In this document: one piece after another, positions 45,129 to 59,470 of the stretch | Position numbering within the stretch: the first letter of the stretch is position 1 | Layout: each line of letters starts with the position of its first letter | Source: Ashinkailepas kermadecensis | Taxonomy: Eukaryota > Arthropoda > Thecostraca > Neolepadidae | Length of the DNA stretch: 64,000 nt | Assembly: GCA_034440615.1 (NCBI GenBank) | Contig: JAOTOM010005155.1 | Coordinates: 894,001-958,000 of the forward strand | Direction: 5' to 3' | Program-made: the position numbers and the translations under genes | The notes under the pieces: generated by a model | The model's input: the letters and a program-made list of their open reading frames with translations, nothing else | The model's database searches: none | Told to the model about the DNA's origin: nothing

Positions 45129-45212
<84 letters not shown>
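44869..45212. repeat. (TCTCTCTG)n and (TC)n microsatellite
   Basis: The same 8-bp unit as at 5.7-6.5 kb, here more irregular, followed by about 75 bp of pure TC. Confidence 0.97.
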
Positions 45213-45214
<2 letters not shown>

Positions 45215-48200
45215 ACAGCCAACCAGGGGCAGACGCACAGGACCACACAAACCTGTGCTGTTGGCACACAGATAGACATACACACGGCCACGCGCATAGC
45301 AACATGCTCCCTCTCATTACGTCACAGCTTGGTGATGCGACATATGAAATAATGACGAAACATGATACCAGGAGGCGGGTAGACGAGCGTCAGCAGCGGT
45401 GTCGGGTAAGTCATGCGGCGACGAGCTAACGAGCACCATTCTTCCGCGGTACAAAAACCTTAGGCAAGGAAGGGGATGGGGAGGGGTGGCGTCAACCGCC
45501 ACGTCCCCTGCACAGGTGAGGGCGATAGGTCAATTAAAAGACGTCCAAGCTGATTCCCATCGAAACCAGGCTACGTTTGCCAAAATTACATGCGCTCCCT
45601 ATCGAATTTCGCGAAACGTTCATAATTCCTAGCAAAGGAACACACAGAATAGATGTTACTTTCCAGCAAGATATTTCTTGGGACTATCACGTGTTGACAA
45701 TTTTTGGCAAATGCATCGATGTTGTCATTCGTGCCATACACCTACGTCACCTAACATCCTCTTAAATTTTATGTTTGTCTTGGTCTTTTCACATGCTTGT
45801 AACTGGTCTGCCAAAATACTATCTATCTGGTAATCGACAATGCCAACATATATCGGTCGCATGCGGCAGTTTGGACTCGTTAACAGCTCTTAGCTTGTGC
45901 CACCTGCAAACGCTCGCATTGCTGCTTAGAATTGGTAGCACTGGTGAATCGCGATGCTCGCTCAACTCTGGCCGGCAAATGGTGAGGAGCGATTTGCGTG
46001 TGAACCAAGCAGCAAGGCTTTCTCAACCTGCCGCGCACTCGCTGCTCACCCTCTCCGCTACCAAAATGTGTTTTGGAGCTGCAATGGTAACTGCCGCCCT
46101 GCCCACTTGACCTAGTTCCTCGGAAGGAAAAGACGCAGCATAACATCGGAAGATTTGCAGACTAATTCACGTAAAGTTGATTGACACGACCCTCCTGTCT
46201 ATTTCAGTAGAGTATGTAGTCCACCTTTCTTTCAAGCTTTTCTGATATTCTTTCACACCAGATGATTTTACTTTCTGCTAGTGCAGCAAGAGGAAGAAGA
46301 ATCCATGTGCATGATGAGTGCAGCTCAGCTTAGTAGGTAGAATCTCACTTTCGAAGCCCCATCCCTTCCCCATTCAATAACTTTTGTTTGGGTCATGGCA
46401 CTCTGACGTGGACCCTTCTCCCACTTCTTAGAAGCTCCCACGCCCATGAAGCAATAAACCAGCACCAATATTGCACCAGTGCCGTGTGACGAACCTGCGC
46501 CTTCACGGCACGGTTTGGCACCAGGCACTCTAATCAGAAGATGTCGAGTGACCTGGTGTTGAAAGCTGCTGTCAGATGAGCCCACGTATTCTCGTCAGAG
46601 CCGGCATTCGTGAGGTGCAGTTGGGCTACTGCGTCTGGACAGTTTCTCACGGGAGAGGCGGCTGTGGCACCTGGCACCTGTCTGTGGTTCCGCTCACACA
46701 ATTCATCCTCACGCCACTGTCGCCAGGGCGGGACGGTGAGGATCGAGCTCCCCGTGGCGGCTTGCCCATCACCCCCGTCCAGCCCAGTCTCGCGTTTGAC
46801 GCACACAGGCGACAGAGGGGTCCTGCCGGCCAGGCGGACGGAACAGGCCCGGCTCGGCCGAGCGTCGCGGCGCGCCATCGATAAGGCAAACGTGCGCGTG
46901 ACACGTCAAAGGATTGAAAGTATTGCCGTCCAAACGCGTCGCCAGCATTCCAGCCGGCGACAGGAGCAGTGTCGGCGCGCGTCGTGTTTGGCGCATTTTA
47001 AGGCGGGCCGCCATTCACACGTCGGCACCGCTTCCCTGCAGCGGCGAGGAGCGATAGCCGGCTGGGCTGGCCCTGCCGGCAAGAACTGGCACGCCGTCTC
47101 CGCCGCTTAACGTCGCCAATGAAGTCTAGTTCAGAGCCGACGACTCAGCGGAAGGATATGTCGGCCTCGCGTACCATAAGGTGAAAGAAAACGGGCAAGC
47201 ATTATGAGTCTGTCAACATAAATTGTCGAGGTCTGCACGTATTCATAAAATGTGCTAGATTTTGAGAGGTCGGCTGATGCATGCACTTTTTGCCACAAAC
47301 TGGTCACCTTAAGGTGCCGCCTTTTGGACCTGATGACCATCCTCTTCACTCTGGATTTGCCGCCGCACGGCCGTAGGCTTGTGCGACTAACTGGTTAGCA
47401 CGGTACGCTTAGGCACGCTATATGGAGGTGATTTAATCTTCGGCTGACATGTCATTTTATGCACTCGTACCGTACCCTGGCAATTAACTAACCAAGTATT
47501 TCTGCATGCAATGATGTCATTTCAATGCTTACATTGTTTTCGTCCTTTTTCTATCACAGAACTAACATACCGAATCATTTTGCTACTTTATACCCTTTAC
47601 CCAAAAACGTTTGGCCTCTGATCTTATGCAGTCTTGAATAGCGGCCTTCGCGACCAATTCCGTCCTTGCTTTCTGCCTAGGGATGTTCGTTTGTCTGTAC
47701 TACGCAAGTCGTTCAGCTGATGGTTCCGAGTGACCGACATCGCAGAGCTGGGAAGCGAAAGTACTTCGATTTTTGAAAGGGAACCGATGTTTTTGTTTAA
47801 TAGTGAATCAGAAGGTAGGGGTGATGCGAGAGGATAGGGACGGTTAGCTAGGTAGATAGCTAAGAATAAGTATCTTATCTTATCTACTTTATCTTATCTA
47901 CTTATCTACTTCCTGATAGAAGAATAAGTATCTGGAGTCAACAGAAAATGGGCCAAGATTAAAAAACTGGCACGGGATAGAAAATTGGTTAGGAGTCAGA
48001 AAATGGGCCATGAATCAAACAATGAACCAAGACTCAGAAAATGGGCCAGCAGTCAGGAAATGCGCCCAGGAGTCAGAGGACGAGCGAGCTGAGTCAGCGG
48101 CCACAGCGAGTCAGTGGGAGTTCCAGGGGCACAGAGAGGACCGGCTCTCAGATGAAAGGGCCGTGTAGCCGGATTGTTGGCACCAGCACTGGACGTGACG

Positions 48201-48587
48201 GGCACAGGTGCAGCCATGCTCCGGCGACTGGTGTGTGACACCGACATGACGGGGCTGGTTAGCGGCAGCTCTGCAGGGCCTCGTCAACGCCACCAGCGCC
48301 CCGCGGCGGCTATACCCACCGGTAGCGGCACAGCCACCACCGGTGACGTCACAGCCACCACCGGTGACGTCACAGCCACCGTTACAAGCAGCCACCTGTA
48401 CACGATGTGCGAACGATGCGTGCCCTCGTCAAAGCAAAACGCACACACGCACACCGAGCCGGTGTGTGATGCTGGACCTCGCTGCAACGTGCACCACCTA
48501 TAACATAGCCGCCTGCTGGATTCCCGTTCTGAAGCAGCTGTCCCGTTCTTGCAAAGGAACGCATCGTGCAAGCGGAAGTCTGAATCA
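45213..48587. other. No gene recognised; GC-rich patch at 46600-47110
   Basis: Unique sequence. The GC-rich patch contains a CGATAAGG motif and CpG-dense DNA. Small TTATCTACTT repeats lie at 47870-47910. At 48330-48385 a CCACCGGTGACGTCACAG block is repeated twice. Confidence 0.4.
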
Positions 48588-50165
48588 ATCTATGGTGGGC
48601 TCCAGCCTCAGCGTAGGATTGAGGAACAGGGTATTTAAATTTGCTGATGACATCAAGCTGGTTGGAGTGGCTAACAATAGTGACGAAGCTTGAACTAGAT
48701 TTGGAGAAACTAAAAAGTGGGCTAATAAATTGCAAATGTCTTTCACCTATGACAAGTGTAATGTTATGCATCTGGGTTCTGGAAGTGACAAATTTGGATA
48801 TACAATGGGAGGTAGGGAATTCGATGTCATCGAAGAGAAAAGAGACTTCGGTGTGTCTAGGAATCATTGATATGAGTGTGAGGTATAAGAACAAGGAAGT
48901 CAATAAAAAAGCTGTACTTAGCCCACGTGCGACCCCACTTGGAATATTATGTACAGGCACTAAGCCCTTGCTCAGAACGATATGTAGAATGCTCGAAAGT
49001 GTGTAGCCCAAAGCCACTAGACTTTTCAGTGGACTAGGTAACTTGGAATATTGAGAAAGGCTAATAGCATTAGATATGTACTCACTAAGTAGATTAAGTA
49101 GATGAAGTAGATCAAGTAGATCACTCAAGGAGATTAAGGGTGATGTGATTGAAATGCTTCAAATTGCTAAATGATTAGATGATGTCAATCTAAATGATGC
49201 TCTTCTATTTCGAGTATCAATAGGGGTCATCAATTCAGATTGGACTTGTCAAGGTATAGGACACCTAAGCGCCAATAGGTTTTCAGTCGAAGGGTGGTTG
49301 ATCAATGGAATAGGCTGCCTGCTGATTTTGTGGGGAGTCCCTCGTTGAATATAACTAAAATAGGGTGCACACATTTTTGAGGTTGGAGAATCTTGTTTTT
49401 ACGTTTTAATTGGTGGTGGATAGGATGTCCGTGAAGTTAGCAACAGCCACTGCAGGCGGCTCCAGCAGACAGCTCCAGCAACAAGCACCATGCCAACTAA
49501 ACTAATGCTATGGTGCAGATTTATGTAGCTATGCATGACAAGGTATTGAAAAACAAGCCGCAAATGAATGCATGGCTACATAACTTTACTCGGTGAAATG
49601 GATTTAGCTAAAATCGGTGCTTGTTGCTGGAACCAAGTTATGCAACAGCAACTAGCACTGCTTGCAACTAAGTTCTTCATGTCGTGGAGTGAACGTATAC
49701 AGTCATGCACTCATCTGTGACTTGTGTTTCAATGTCTTATCCTGCCTTATCATGCAAAGCTACACAAATCTGCCCCATAACGTCAATATAGTTGACATAG
49801 TTGCTGGTCGCTGGAGCTGTATGCTGGAGCCCGTCTGCTGTGGCTGTTGCTAACTTCACTGGACATGCGGATAGGATGATATTTATCCTAGTAGGTGTCC
49901 ACCGTGCAGGTTCCTTTAAGCAGGCACGGATGGAGCTGAAAATTATTGATGTAGTATTGGTGTGGAAGAGTGCTATGCAATATCAAGCGAACGATGCTAG
50001 ATAAGTTGGGGTAGTTAGTTCCTTTGGAACAGGGATATTTTATTAGTTGGGGTGTGTCGGAGTCCTTTTTCTCCTCTCATGGCATCTTTCATTTATGGAC
50101 GTAGCTTATACGGGCTCCTATGGCTCTTATTAAGCCTGCTCACTTTATGACTTTTGGACTTTATA
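48588..50165 (+). mobile_element. CR1-like LINE remnant, + strand, interrupted by a MITE
   Basis: A decayed non-LTR retrotransposon. Around 48627-48680 the frame reads VFKFADDIKLVGVANN, the reverse-transcriptase catalytic FADD motif. After a frame change WANKLQMSFTYDKCNVMHLG and MGGREFDVIEEKRDFGV match the following RT/thumb region of CR1-type elements. Later, NLNDALLFRVS and the 3' untranslated end GGCTCTTATTAAGCCTG appear. Several stops and frameshifts make it inactive. The last part, 49869-50165, continues the element after the insertion at 49425-49868. Confidence 0.82.
49425..49868. mobile_element. MITE of about 444 bp with long inverted ends, nested in the LINE
   Basis: The left end ATGTCCGTGAAGTTAGCAAC and the right end, read in reverse, ATGTCCAGTGAAGTTAGCAA, continue as about 55 bp of imperfect inverted repeat (CAGCCAC, CAGCAGAC, GGCTCCAGCA and CAGCTCCAGC on both sides). 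GGATAGG flanks both ends (49418-49424 and 49869-49875), a probable 7-8-bp target duplication of hAT type. There is no transposase frame. Confidence 0.82.
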
Positions 50166-50499
50166 GAGCCAGTGGGACGCCTGACGTCGTTCACTTGTGA
50201 ACGAAGCGTCTGCAATGTCGACGGTTCAGTTTCGCTCGGTGAGTGGTGACGCCCCTCCCGCTCCATCCATGTCTGCTCGTGATTCAATCGGGTGCCTCAA
50301 GTACGATCACCGGCGGAACGCGTGGTGACGAAGTCAGCCCCCTTCTTTTCCTGTCAATTGCATTCCTCCTCCTTGATCCGATAGTCTCGGAATGCTAGAA
50401 ACTGGCTCTGAACGGGCCCTGTCCATATCCCGCGCACGGTTCAGGGCCGCGCAGGACACGTTCTCTGCGGGCTTGACGTCATGGAACATTGACCGGTGA

Positions 50500-50706
50500 C
50501 AGCGCAGTCCAGAGCTGTGTCACTGACGTCACCGATGTCACTGACGTCACCGAGGCCACCGACGTCGCCAATGTCACTGATGTCACCGACGCCACTGATG
50601 TCATCAACGTCACCGCTGGCACTGATGTAATCGATGCCACTGACGTTCTCGACGTCACTGATGTCATTAACGTCACCGATGTCACTGACGTCACTGATGT
50701 CACTCA
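50500..50706. repeat. 9-bp-based minisatellite with CRE-like sites (GATGTCACTGACGTCACC)
   Basis: Imperfect 9-bp units of the form GAYGTCACY repeat across 200 bp. Three exact TGACGTCA palindromes and many CGTCA half-sites result. Both strands are open (Thr-Asp-Val or Thr-Ser-Val repeats), which I regard as a by-product. Confidence 0.88.
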
Positions 50707-53379
50707 TCGATTAGCAGCCTGTGATGCAATCATGGGCTGATAAGGCTGTAGACCGCGATCACCGTGCCCCGTATGTCAAGGTGTTGCCGATGTTTGCCTG
50801 CTGGCTGTGTTCCAGATCGGTGTTTTCCCGTGTCCCTGCTTGGTGTGCCACGTTTTTGGTGCTCGGTGCTCCCGCGTTTTGGTCCGGCACTGTGGTGTTC
50901 CCGTGGACGTTCTGGTATTCTAATTCGGTGTTCTGGTGTTCACACGTGTTTTGTTTTAGTGTTCCAACCACATATTCCGGTGTCCCTGTTCGATTTTTCC
51001 GTGTTCCAGTCCGGCTTTCCGGTGTTCCAGTGCTCGCATCACGTCGCGACGCTTCGTGCATACTTCGCGAGCACTTCACACGCACACCCTGTGAGCACAT
51101 GCACATTCACAGTCGTTCTGAGTTGCAGTTGGGTGCGGACGCATTAAATGTCACGATAACCACACGGTCCCACGCAGCTTACCGCGTGAGTATGTCACGG
51201 CGACGGCCGTTGGAACACCTGGACTTCAACACCAGTTCAGCACCACATGGTACACGTCGAAACGTCTGCTGAGGCGCGTCTCATTTCATCGTGGCGTGGT
51301 CGGAATTAAGCCGGGCCAGGTCTGTCGTCAGTATCCGGCAATAATTGGCACCGCAGGACCGCTATCTTCGCGGAAGTGGCTTGATTGCACGTGACAAACA
51401 CGCCAGCGATTATCTACCAAGCGTCGGCTAATCGAGTGGTCCTCGTAGCTCATGCGATGTGGGGCACCACCTCAAATGACGAGCATATTAATCAGGGAAA
51501 ATTGCTTTATCGTGGCCGTCTATAGGCACGTGCGGTGCAGGGAGGACAGAGAGTGAGAGAGAGAGATACAAAGAGAGAGAGAGAGAGAGGGGGAGACAAG
51601 AGAGAAAGAGGGATAGAGAGGGAGGGGAGATGGGGAAGGAGAGAGGGAGAGACAGAGGGGAGGTTAAAAGAAGGGGAATGGGAACCACTCTTGTCGAGAG
51701 AAGTCGGTTCCCCTAGGACGACTACCCATTGACATCGCCATTGTGACCCGTAATCGATGGTGTTGTTTTGATAAATATTTCTCCGATTTGATTCGGACGG
51801 GAGAAACGGTGCTGTGTTATAGCGCTCTGCAGGGGGTGGGAAATTGGGCCTTATGTGAATAAATTCAGCTGTTAATGGATGCCGACTGCAGAGAGGGGAA
51901 TATGCCGCATGGGAAAGGATGGACGGTGCTGGACAGAGCCGGTTGAGAGGTGCTGCCTCGGCTCTACCGTGTACAAGTGCAGACAGTGAAGTGCTGGTGC
52001 TTCTTAAACCGGGCCGGAAATGAGTAGATGAGTAGGAGGGAACGGAATGCCACGACTCAAAGCACCGATACTTTGCAAGGCAGGTTCGGTTCTGTGGAAG
52101 CCAAGTAACCAGCGATGAGTACAATCCAGGATTTTATTGAAATCGACAATTTGAATCCTCCCATGCAAAAGACATTTCACTAGCATTCTGGAGATGCCAT
52201 CTCCCCGCCATTTATCACCAATCTAGTATGCTAGTCGCCGAATGAAGAAATAGTGCATTGTGTGCAATGAAGCAAATCCAATAATATCAAACGTTATTAG
52301 TTTTGCTCAACCAACTAGTGCAGATAAAAGGTGAACATTTCTTGTTCACTTCTGATCTGCACTATTCCAGCAATTCCTACAAGTTGGATACCCGTAATTG
52401 TAAATAGATTGCACACATCTATTTAAAACACACGACTCCAGATGAGAATCAGATTGTAGTTTAGGTACGGACAAGAATATATCATAATCTTATCGAACCT
52501 CATAACGTGCATGTTAAGCAGCCAGGTCGGGTCAAAGCCTCACAGTCTGCATCAACCGTGGTATAAAATGACTAGCAAAAGCTTGCATCTGACTTCTTTA
52601 GAATGGGCAAGTGTAACTCAGCGTAGCTGAATTCTCATGCAGGCCGTAAATACCCTAAAATGCATTTCGCATCAAAAAGGCCATCCGAGATCAATCAAAG
52701 CCAATCAGCTCACTCGACCTTCAGACGATCATGAGGGAAACTGTATGGTGTGATATTATCTAAGCATGCAACGTCAATCGTCTGAGCATGTCAACTGCAC
52801 CAACACGGTAAAAACTACGACTTGGATGTTCTTATACATGCAACAAGCATGTCGTCAGCAATGAGGAAATAGCCCGAATGCTTGACACATCACCAATTGT
52901 CTCTAATCAAAGTTTGTCAAACAATGCATCATGACCTATGTCAAGCTGCGGTGCGCCTCCGCGCGCAATTTTCCCCATGGTGATGACAAGGGTGAACTTC
53001 TGGTCACCATGTCGTGTCTCAATGTGGTTTTGGATGTACATTGAAGCATTCCTGATGGACAAACCGCGTGAGATGCATTGAAAAACAAAACATGAGTACA
53101 TAGACAAGTAATCAATTAAAAATGCACAAAAAAAAACAGCGACGTGACCTCATTTAAGGCAATCTGGTCAAATGTAAGTTGAAACTTGAAAAATTTGCAC
53201 AATTTTGTAACTAGGTAATTTTGCTGATTGCCGCTGTCTCTGGTGTGATTAAAGCTCTCAGGCTTGAATCGATGCTTTTTGCAAAGTTTCAAAAAATTGT
53301 GACGAAAATGATTATTTTTATCATAATTTATTGAGGGAGCATTTCTCTTTGCTTTAGTGATAAAGTCATAAAGTCGTGA
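50707..53379. other. No gene recognised
   Basis: GGTGTTC-type degenerate repeats lie at about 50810-51030, a GA-rich tract at 51545-51670, and a short hairpin at 52316-52364. The rest is unique sequence. Confidence 0.45.
52316..52364. repeat. Hairpin-forming inverted repeat
   Basis: TAGTGCAGAT at the left pairs exactly with ATCTGCACTA at the right. Inside, GTGAACA pairs with TGTTCAC, leaving small bulges and a short loop. It is too short for a typical miRNA precursor and has no other support as an RNA gene. Confidence 0.5.
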
Positions 53380-54290
53380 AGTCATAAAGTGTTAAGGCTT
53401 AATAAGAGCCACAGGGGCCCATCTGGGTTAAGCCTATCTAGAAAAGATACTAGAAAAGTACCTGCTCTCACCCCAATCAATCCACTATCTCAAGTTCTTA
53501 GGGAGCTATATATCCCAGCCTATCTAGCACCATTCACCTGATATTGCATAACACACTCATCAACAATTACAAACTCCTCCAATCGTGCCCATTGTTCTAC
53601 CATAGCCAATCTCATCAGCATCACATCCCAAAGTAAAGTGCTGAATCCATTACTAGGTACATCCTATATAAAGTTATCAAGTGTTTAGACTTAATAAGAG
53701 CCACAAGGGCCCATCCAGTTAAGTCTGTAAATGGAAGATACCATAAGCCCGGTAAAAAGACCCACCCCAACCATCACCACATCCTAAGGAAACCATTCAT
53801 CAACATCCCACACACCTATCAATGCCTATCTACTCTAGCTATCCAACCCTATTCCCTTGATCCCTCTTAATCCCTCTTAATCTGAATGCCTTACCAATAA
53901 TTTTCAAACTGCATCCATGCCTGCTTAAAGGGGTCTGTGCCGCGCACACTTACTTAGCATAAATCTCACCCCATCCATCACAAATTAGAACTCAAAAACA
54001 AGATTTTCCTGTCTAAAAAATTTGTCCACCCTACTTTTAAATACATTCAATGAGGAACTCCACACAACATCAGCAGACAGCCTATTCCACTGATCAACAA
54101 CCCTTTGACTGAAGACCTGTTGTCGCTTAACTGTCCTACACCTCAACTTGTCTAACCTGATTTGATGACCCCTATGTGATACTCTAAACTGAAGAGCGTC
54201 ATTCAAATTGACCTGATCTAGTCCTTGAAAAATGTTGTACATTTCAATCATGTCCCCCATAAACCCATTACATTTTCCGAACACAATCTT
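53380..54290 (-). mobile_element. CR1-like LINE 3' end, - strand, with duplicated tail
   Basis: Read on the - strand, the frame MIEMYNIFQGLDQVNLNDAL, followed by QFRVSHRGHQIRLDKLRCRT and QQVFSQRVVDQWNRLSADVV, is the C-terminal end of a CR1-type RT protein, complete to SRVDKFF. The 3' untranslated part follows toward lower coordinates. The terminal block with GGCTCTTATTAAG occurs twice, near 53400 and 53690, so the tail is duplicated or two copies abut. It belongs to the same family as the + copy at 48.6-50.2 kb. Confidence 0.82.
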
Positions 54291-57200
54291 CTGTGTCGAA
54301 AATCGTCAGTTTCAACAGTCCATCACATATTTCCAGGCAGCTAACCTTGACATGATCGGTGATCAGGTCAAGATGAGATCAGTCTTGCACATGCCACTGT
54401 GTTACATTGAGTTCTCAGTTTGCATATCTTTGATATTTGATCAGGAAACCGTATTTTTTGCACGAAATCTATGGTGAAGATAGAATGACTGTGCAATTGC
54501 GCTACGAATATTGAGCTGTTGAGCCTGACCGGGAATGTAAACTTCAATAGATAGAGAAAATATCTCATGTAATTCTGAACGTTCAAGGATGCTGCTAGAT
54601 CATGCCGTTGACTGCATCTCTCTACTTAGCTGAGAACAAAGGTTATGGGACATCACGTCAATACGGTCTGTATTAGTATACCAATGTAAGCAAACTTTTC
54701 CCTACATCGCGTAGCACTAAGCGATGTAGGAAAAAGTTTGCTCAGAATGAATCCCTGGAATCATTGGCATTGACCTTGCTGTTGGCGATACACCGCGAAC
54801 AGGTAATTTGTAGCATTTGGAAAGCTATGCCGCCGTAGCACCACGCCAAGAACCGGCTACAATGTCTATCAGACCGAACGTGGAAGTCATGGGCAATTAA
54901 TTACCTTCATCTTACGATTGCGAACTCCCTGACATTTTCCCTGCCCCTCTGGAATCACGTAGCAGGCTGTCCATAATAGCCACTGTACGTTGAGGGCATG
55001 TGTCATGAAATAAGTAAACAAATAAATGAATAGCATGTTTCTAGTAGAGTCACAGCTCTCTTACCCGTCCTCTGGGGTCCTGTAGAGGCAGGCTTGTCTT
55101 TAATTACCAGGAGCCGTCACCGACCCCATGCCAGCTCCCGCAGCTTGGGAAGCCCCCGGTGAGCCTGGCTCCCAATTCCAGTTCCAGTTATGTAAACATG
55201 GCACCAGTGGACTGGTATCCGTGGTGTTGTCAGGCTCAGCTCTGGCTGTTTTTCTTCTCAGCTATTTCAGGCGAGTAAGAGGTCCGGCATGGAGTCCGCT
55301 TCCTCCATTTTCGAGGTCATCAGTGATCGAAGACCTCGGTAAATCACCTCGAAAAGTAATGCAAACGAATTGCGATTGCAAGATCTATCGATATTCTCAA
55401 AATGTCCATATCCATCGATATTCTCAAAATGAAAGCAAATGACACGAACAGATTCAATAACCTCCAATGTGTGCACCATTGGGGATCTTTCTGTTTTCTA
55501 CAATTGTGTGGTGGTTGATTGGTTGCTACGCAACGGTGTTTCAATTCTTCCAAAGGATCATTCAATCACACCACGAATGCTAGAGGCAAGCGTGTAAGAA
55601 CTGGATGAGCAGCGCCAATATGAGGTATTGTTTTTGTATGTGCTGTCCACCGACGGCTGGCGTGAGGAAAAGGAATGGCCTCATTGTCTTGTGTGGTAGC
55701 TCAAATAGCCTCATGGATTTAAGTTTAACAGTTGGATTGATAGATCGAACGACTCCATGTTGTGTATACTACTGCCGTTAGACTTGGTGGACGTGTTCCT
55801 AAAAAGCAAGAGTGGATAAAGACGGAAGCACACATCGTAAATTATTTCCGAGAAGGCAATAGCCAAAAATTATACATGATCAATTCATTCAGAGTGTCCA
55901 ACGTTCGTAATTACTTCTACGTGGATGAGAAAATTCGACGGAGCGTGTATTTTAAGCAGTCAAAGAATGAAAAGATTACGCGCCAAATATATTTTGCTGG
56001 AGCTCAGTTTCCAATACAATGCAGCAAGAAGTGTAAGTTGTACTAAGAGGTGATGCATTTCGGGACGGGTCATGGCCCTCCTGGCCTACCTGGGTATGCC
56101 CTTGAGCACAAGCACCTGAATAACGCGGAGGTTCTTTTTTTCGTTCCACTTTTCCGCTTCATTTTCAGTCCATTTCCATCAACTTTATTTCACATATGTA
56201 CATGCCACATATGCACTACACAATTTCTACTCATGTATTATATATTTATACTTAATCTTACTTCATGTTAATCTTAATCTTACTACTACTACTTATCTGA
56301 CTTGGAAGGAACAGAGGCGATCGCAGAGCAGAGAGAAGTTGGAAGCGTATGCTCGAGTGTCGCCTGCACTGAGTTGAGACAAGCCGTAGTCAGGTTGCCT
56401 TATAAGGATGTAACATGTCTGCAGATAAGACATATTTGTTCAGTGGCGGGGGAAGTCAGAGCAACGGGGGATATTTGGCTTAATGGACCTCCGTCCTCTC
56501 GTTAACATAATAATCTATCATCAATAAAGCTCTCTCATTTCTGAAGTGCCCTTTTGAATCAACGGAATCGGTCTATTGGTTACGAGGATGCGAGAAGTAC
56601 GAAACGGCCTCCCTTCATTGACCAGTGTTGCGCATTCTACATCACTATCACGGTAACAGCAAGATAACGATCTGATCCTCTTACAGCGAGTCAGATTCAG
56701 CCCCCCCCCCAAAAAAAAAGCGCTGCGAACGGTCTCGACACCCGAAAACCCACGACGACAAGTACCAGCTGTACTGTACGACTATACCTGTAGCACAACA
56801 TATACATTCTGGGCACGAATATAACCCTCTCCTCTTCCCTCAAGATAACATTGAATGATATAGACCAAACTTTAACCATCTTCGTACACCCATGCTGGAG
56901 TGGAAAACTTCCGCAATTACCACGCTGTAATTAATGTAATTGTCTTGGGAGCTGGCCTGAATAAGTGCAATTGCATAAAATTGTAGTCAAAGCAGACAAT
57001 CAAAAGTTTTATGGAGTAGATGGTAACTTCGCCATTGTGCCTGGTTTGCGACTGGAGAGATCTTGACGCACCTGACTTCGGTATTCAGGCGTATTTAATG
57101 TTGTATCACAGAAACCAATGAAGCTACTTTTACATATGAGGCACTCAAATGTAAAATACAGTACAAAAAGTGTATATAGCTTATACAGCTTATATAGCTT

Positions 57201-57768
57201 ACATAGCTTATAGCTTGCAACTGCAAAGGTCGTATTGTTTGTCTAAATATGTGCTCTCTTTTCTTCGGTGGTTATCCCTTTATGGTCAGGAGTTCCTCAT
57301 GTAGTCATGCCTAAGTATGTGTTAATATCATGTAGTTTCAAAGAGTCAACCTCATGTAAACTAAGTGAGGTATCATTAGACCCAAAATCCTACGAAAATT
57401 GACTATGATTATTTGGCATACATTTGAAGGGCGAGGGCATATATTCGAAGGGCTTCACTCTGTTTTACAGCCGCCCATAATCCTCCACACTGCCCACTAG
57501 ATAGCAATGTGTGTATGTGCGTATGGTAGACACATTCCGGATACACCTGCCCGCAAAGCACGTATGCCATTGTGTCATTGGAATGGCAGTAATAAACATT
57601 CAACAGCAACTGTTATTCTACAATGGAAAAACCACAGATTCTAAACCTTGTAATTATCGTAGCTTATTGATGTAGGTGGACACTTCAAAGGCACTATTTA
57701 AGACGATTGTCTGAAGTATGTGGTTTGCAATTACACTGATGTTTTAATCACACCCTTTGCCGGGCCTA
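54291..57768. other. No gene recognised
   Basis: AT-rich, mostly unique DNA. A 94-codon frame at 55762-56046 (+) has protein-like composition but no recognised domain. A C run followed by an A run lies at 56700-56720. Confidence 0.45.
54689..54742. repeat. 22-bp inverted repeat with a 10-bp loop
   Basis: AGCAAACTTTTCCCTACATCGC is followed, after GTAGCACTAA, by its reverse complement with a single mismatch. It may be the remains of a small foldback element. Confidence 0.9.
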
Positions 57769-57771
57769 GCA

Positions 57772-57862
<91 letters not shown>

Positions 57863-58018
57863 CACACACATACACCACACACACTCACCCCCCCCCCACC
57901 CCCCCTACACCATACACACACACACCTACACACACACACACACATACACACACACACACACCTACACACACACACACACACACACACACCTACACACACA
58001 CACACACACATATATATA
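57769..58018. repeat. (CA)n microsatellite
   Basis: About 95 bp of pure CA, then interrupted CA with C runs and CCTACACA units, ending in a short (AT)n. Confidence 0.97.

Positions 58019-59470
<1,452 letters not shown>

Noticed and set aside
46320..46380. Possible tRNA-like A box (CAGCTCAGCTTAGTAGG)
   Set aside because: No B box or T-arm follows at a suitable distance.
55762..56046. 94-codon frame with protein-like composition
   Set aside because: No recognisable family, no start context of note and no splice partners; noted only as unassigned.
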